Below, piece by piece: positions 12,726 to 15,340 of a DNA stretch of 15,340 nt. The notes beneath the pieces were generated by a model. The model was not told the DNA's origin. It saw nothing but the letters and a program-made list of their open reading frames with translations, and did no database searches. The position numbers and the translations under genes were made by a program. Origin of the DNA: an uncultured Bacteroidales bacterium (GTDB lineage: Bacteria > Bacteroidota > Bacteroidia > Bacteroidales > Paludibacteraceae); the NCBI GenBank assembly GCA_946184195.1, contig CAMHEP010000024.1, positions 1-15,340 on the forward strand, in the 5' to 3' direction. Every line of letters starts with the position of its first letter. The first letter of the stretch is position 1.

Positions 12726-14721
12726 GATTATCCTTTATATCAGCTTTGTCTTGAATAAGAGTGAGGGCTTGATAAGGGATTGTATATGAGTAGCGTCCCA
12801 TAAGTTGCTGTTTCTCCTGAGCAGCGTTAAATTCGCCTTCTTTCACCAGCTTCTCACCGGCTTGCAGCATGTAAACACCCATGTTGCCTTTAATAGGAGC
12901 ACTCAACACATTGGCATCGACTGCAAGAGCTGCACCTACGATAGCCGGCTCCTGACCGTTCTGACCAAAGCGATTGCTTGACAGACTAATGTTCTCCGCA
13001 TGTTGTACATTCACAGATAATGCTTTTGCAGCATCCTCTAACGACGCTACACCATTCAACTCTTTGATGATAAGTTCTGCTTTCTTGTTGTTGATTGCTT
13101 CGGCACTCAACTCTGTGCGTACTGCCTCTAACGAACGGTAATCACCATAGTTTACCTCGGTCAAAGCGGCTACGATAAACTGGTCTCCGCATTCGAATAC
13201 ATCGCTTATCTGACCCTCTTTAGCCTCGAAAGCCCAACGGACAATGGCACGGCTGTTCTTGAGTTGACCTACCTTGTCGGTATTCTCCTGAAGGTTGAAT
13301 TGAGGTACAAGTACCATACCTGCCTCTTTTGCTGCACTACGGAATGCCTCCTCGTCCTTGTTATTGACAATGAATTGTTTAGCTTGGTTATAAAGGATAG
13401 AGTAGGTCTTCGAACTTGGGGTAACCTTACGTTCCAAAATAGCCACTTTCACTTTCGGAGTAGCTTTGCTAACCTCCATAATCTCGAAGGTCTGCTCACC
13501 TAATCCCTGAGCTACGGTGAAACGTGTACCGCGTTTGCCATTGAAGGCGGGCTCTGCAATGCTGCGTTGCAACTGATCGGCTTTAAACCATCCTAACTCG
13601 GCATCCTCTTGACCTTCTTGCTGAGCAATGGCTTTGAGCTCTACACTATCAGGCATATTGTATCCGCATGCCATCAAACGGGCCATTGCATAGGTGTCTC
13701 CGTTGAGAAATAGTATCTCGGTCACATCACCCACTTTGGCTCCCTTGTGGAACGCAAATTCTTTGAACTCAGCGGGAATGGTCTCCTCCGAGTAGTCGCG
13801 TCCATCATACATACGGTCCGAGTTGGGATTGACTACGTATGCTACATCATCGCTGGTACGGAACTCCTCTTGCAGTTTCTCCAACACAGCCTTGGTATCA
13901 ATGAAATCTTGCTCCGATGGCTTGATGTCAAACGCTACATATTCAATAGCACGGTTGGGAGTCTGTTTGTAGAGAGGCTTGTGCAGATTATACAGACGCT
14001 TGATGTCACGATCGCTAATCTTAACAAGCGAGTCTGCTACTGCATAATACGGTTTAACTACGTAATTTACATCAACACTCGTTTGGCGTGCATTGAATGC
14101 ATACTTGGCATCTAAAGAGTTTGCCTTAACTAAACTTTGAATAAGGTGGGTATACTTCTCTTGCATCTGGGTCAGACGTACTGCTTTTTCCCAATAAAGC
14201 CAGTAGGTCTTGGCTTGCTTAAGATTTGCTGCTTGCTCCGCATTTTCGCTGTCCTGCTCAAGCGATGCAAGGAAACGAACCAATAGGTCGCGGTTGAACT
14301 TGCCCGTTTCGTCAAAGAAGGCACGGCGACCTTGGATAAGTTGATGAGGATGCTCACCAATGCATAGTTCGCTCAGCTCATCGGCTGTTACATCCATACC
14401 GATTTTCTTGCCCTCGGCACGAAGAGTATAGTCCATAACGAGCATCTGCCATACCTGCTGACGCATCTGAGCGGTCATGTCCTCGTCAAAATCCGAGCGA
14501 CCGCTCTCGATTTTATATACCTCAGTCAGTTGCTCTTTTGCAGCCTCCCATTCGGTATAGTGAATACTCTCACCCTCAATCTCCGCAACGTTTTCACGAC
14601 TACGATTGAAGAAACTGCTTCCTGAGTTAAGGAAGTCACCAAGAATAAATGCTAACATGGCGACTCCCACAATCACAAGGAGTGCTACGCCATGATTACG
14701 AATGTTTTGTAATGTTGCCAT
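12709..14721 (-). CDS. ppiD: PpiD/SurA-type periplasmic chaperone
   Basis: This is a 670-aa protein with one N-terminal membrane anchor (about 12-30, VALLVIVGVAMLAFILGDFL) and a large periplasmic part. Residues about 36-170 match the SurA_N-like chaperone domain, including VAEIEGESI, YTEWEAAKEQ and the QVWQMLV-x-x-x-L pattern. The middle region keeps only part of a parvulin (PpiC) fold: LGWFKADQLQRSIAEPAF near 376, then G-x-x-x-x-F-x-V. The ASHIL histidine segment is absent and the usual GxH near the domain end reads GEQTFEI. It probably acts as a chaperone for envelope proteins at the SecYEG exit rather than as a prolyl isomerase. It is somewhat shorter than the roughly 700-aa homologues I recall. 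It starts at ATG 26 nt after the preceding stop, with an A-rich leader, and overlaps the downstream permease gene. Confidence 0.88.
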   Translation of the reverse strand: MATLQNIRNHGVALLVIVGVAMLAFILGDFLNSGSSFFNRSRENVAEIEGESIHYTEWEAAKEQLTEVYKIESGRSDFDEDMTAQMRQQVWQMLVMDYTLRAEGKKIGMDVTADELSELCIGEHPHQLIQGRRAFFDETGKFNRDLLVRFLASLEQDSENAEQAANLKQAKTYWLYWEKAVRLTQMQEKYTHLIQSLVKANSLDAKYAFNARQTSVDVNYVVKPYYAVADSLVKISDRDIKRLYNLHKPLYKQTPNRAIEYVAFDIKPSEQDFIDTKAVLEKLQEEFRTSDDVAYVVNPNSDRMYDGRDYSEETIPAEFKEFAFHKGAKVGDVTEILFLNGDTYAMARLMACGYNMPDSVELKAIAQQEGQEDAELGWFKADQLQRSIAEPAFNGKRGTRFTVAQGLGEQTFEIMEVSKATPKVKVAILERKVTPSSKTYSILYNQAKQFIVNNKDEEAFRSAAKEAGMVLVPQFNLQENTDKVGQLKNSRAIVRWAFEAKEGQISDVFECGDQFIVAALTEVNYGDYRSLEAVRTELSAEAINNKKAELIIKELNGVASLEDAAKALSVNVQHAENISLSSNRFGQNGQEPAIVGAALAVDANVLSAPIKGNMGVYMLQAGEKLVKEGEFNAAQEKQQLMGRYSYTIPYQALTLIQDKADIKDNRANFQ
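12731..12735 (-). promoter_or_regulatory. Ribosome binding site for the GTG start of the MFS gene
   Basis: AAGGA lies inside the last codons of the ppiD-like gene, 5 nt before the GTG at 12725. Together with the in-frame TAA just upstream, it decides the start of the permease gene and supports coupled translation. Confidence 0.5.
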
Positions 14722-14747
14722 AAATGTTTTTTATTGTTGATATTCTG

Positions 14748-15340
14748 TTATTTCTCTATGTTATCATAAAGCACGGTATCGCCTACTTTTATGTAGTCAA
14801 CGTCTTTCAGGGCGGCGACTCCTCTCTCCTCCGAGATGGTACCATGCATGAGAATCTCTTTATGGTAATTCTCTGGATGATCCTCCTTATATAGACTCAG
14901 TACTCTGGCAATAGCCGTTACGGAGAGCGGATATAGTGCCACTTCGTCTGCAGTGAGGGTGGTGGACTGTTCGTCTGCAATCAAGATGGACTTCCTGTCG
15001 ATGGCCTTATTATCAAACTCAGGCTCCAATCTCATATCATCAATACCTCGTATATCATTGGTGGTATTAGCTGCTGTTCCGACAATATAACCCTTGACAT
15101 ATTGATTCTTTGTTTGGATAGGACCGCCGAATTTCGCAAACTTATTCACCTCAATAATATCGACTATTGTGTAGGGAGTATCCAACGAACCATCACCTAC
15201 AAAGTCGGGACGAACCTTGTCATAGGAACGGCTGACCATATAACCGCGATCACCGGTTCCCGGAGTCTCAATCGTAGAACTATAGTTATAAATATAGGTG
15301 TCAATCACTACCCATGTGCCAACGGGAATTTCGTTCAGGT
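14748..15340 (-). CDS. OB-fold-like (DUF6359-like) protein, 5' end beyond the window
   Basis: The reading frame is open to the window edge: codons before the GTG at 15308 read LNEIPVGTWVV, continuous with IDTYIYNYSS, so that GTG is not the true start and the N-terminus is missing. About 197 residues are visible. The segment GDGSLDTPYTIVDIIEVN, then YVKGYIVGTA, then ILIAD and MHGTISEERGVAALKDVDYI, resembles the DUF6359 OB-fold-like domain found in secreted or lipoprotein proteins of Bacteroidales, where GSL-x-x-PYTVAD and VKGYIVG recur. Any signal peptide or lipobox lies outside the window. The TAA is 26 nt before the ppiD-like start, so it may share that operon. The function is unknown; the assignment is from recall of the pattern. 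Confidence 0.7.
   Translation of the reverse strand, partial: LNEIPVGTWVVIDTYIYNYSSTIETPGTGDRGYMVSRSYDKVRPDFVGDGSLDTPYTIVDIIEVNKFAKFGGPIQTKNQYVKGYIVGTAANTTNDIRGIDDMRLEPEFDNKAIDRKSILIADEQSTTLTADEVALYPLSVTAIARVLSLYKEDHPENYHKEILMHGTISEERGVAALKDVDYIKVGDTVLYDNIEK

Noticed and set aside
15306..15308. GTG at 15308 as a gene start
   Set aside because: The frame remains open upstream to the window edge with plausible protein sequence (LNEIPVGTWVV), so the real start lies outside.

Overview
The window looks like a piece of a Bacteroidales chromosome, probably in the Prevotella / Bacteroides / Paludibacteraceae range; the family cannot be settled from the sequence alone. The evidence is a C-terminal type IX secretion (T9SS) sorting domain, IgGFc-binding/PKD surface proteins, an OmpA-family protein with a signal peptide, A-rich leaders mostly without Shine-Dalgarno sites, a match to the Bacteroidota -7 promoter motif TAnnTTTG, and Bacteroidota-type PpiD and AmpG-like proteins. 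Every supportable gene is on the minus strand, so transcription runs from high to low coordinates. Coding density is very high and no stretch over 300 bases lacks a gene. I saw no tRNA, rRNA, CRISPR array or insertion sequence.

Upstream transcription unit (15340 to about 8705). It starts with the 3' part of an OB-fold-like (DUF6359-like) protein cut by the window edge. A PpiD/SurA-type periplasmic chaperone follows, then an AmpG-like MFS permease that overlaps the chaperone gene by 17 nt and begins with GTG. Next is a frameshifted pssA (CDP-diacylglycerol-serine O-phosphatidyltransferase), then a large secreted endonuclease I-family protein. Spacings are 26, -17, 9 and 19 nt, so this reads as one operon. 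It ends at a clear intrinsic terminator (8705-8739).

Downstream transcription unit (about 8723 to 2). A promoter-like sequence overlaps the terminator's U-tract. It would drive four genes: a 910-aa IgGFc-binding/PKD surface protein with a T9SS sorting domain; a 752-aa OmpA-family protein with an N-terminal charged coiled coil, a probable beta-barrel, two carboxypeptidase-regulatory-like domains and an OmpA peptidoglycan-binding domain; a second, collinear IgGFc-binding/PKD paralogue of about 933 aa; and a PAP2-family membrane phosphatase. I infer a cell-surface module in which two large exported adhesin-like proteins accompany a peptidoglycan-anchored outer-membrane protein.

Points most worth a second look: the lesion in pssA falls inside its catalytic motif and looks like a 7-nt slippage deletion between AGTC repeats; the two surface paralogues carry different C-terminal tails; the second paralogue's short tail resembles that of the endonuclease in the other operon; a 12-bp perfect hairpin lies just upstream of the second paralogue; and the PpiD protein lacks the recognisable catalytic histidines of a parvulin domain.
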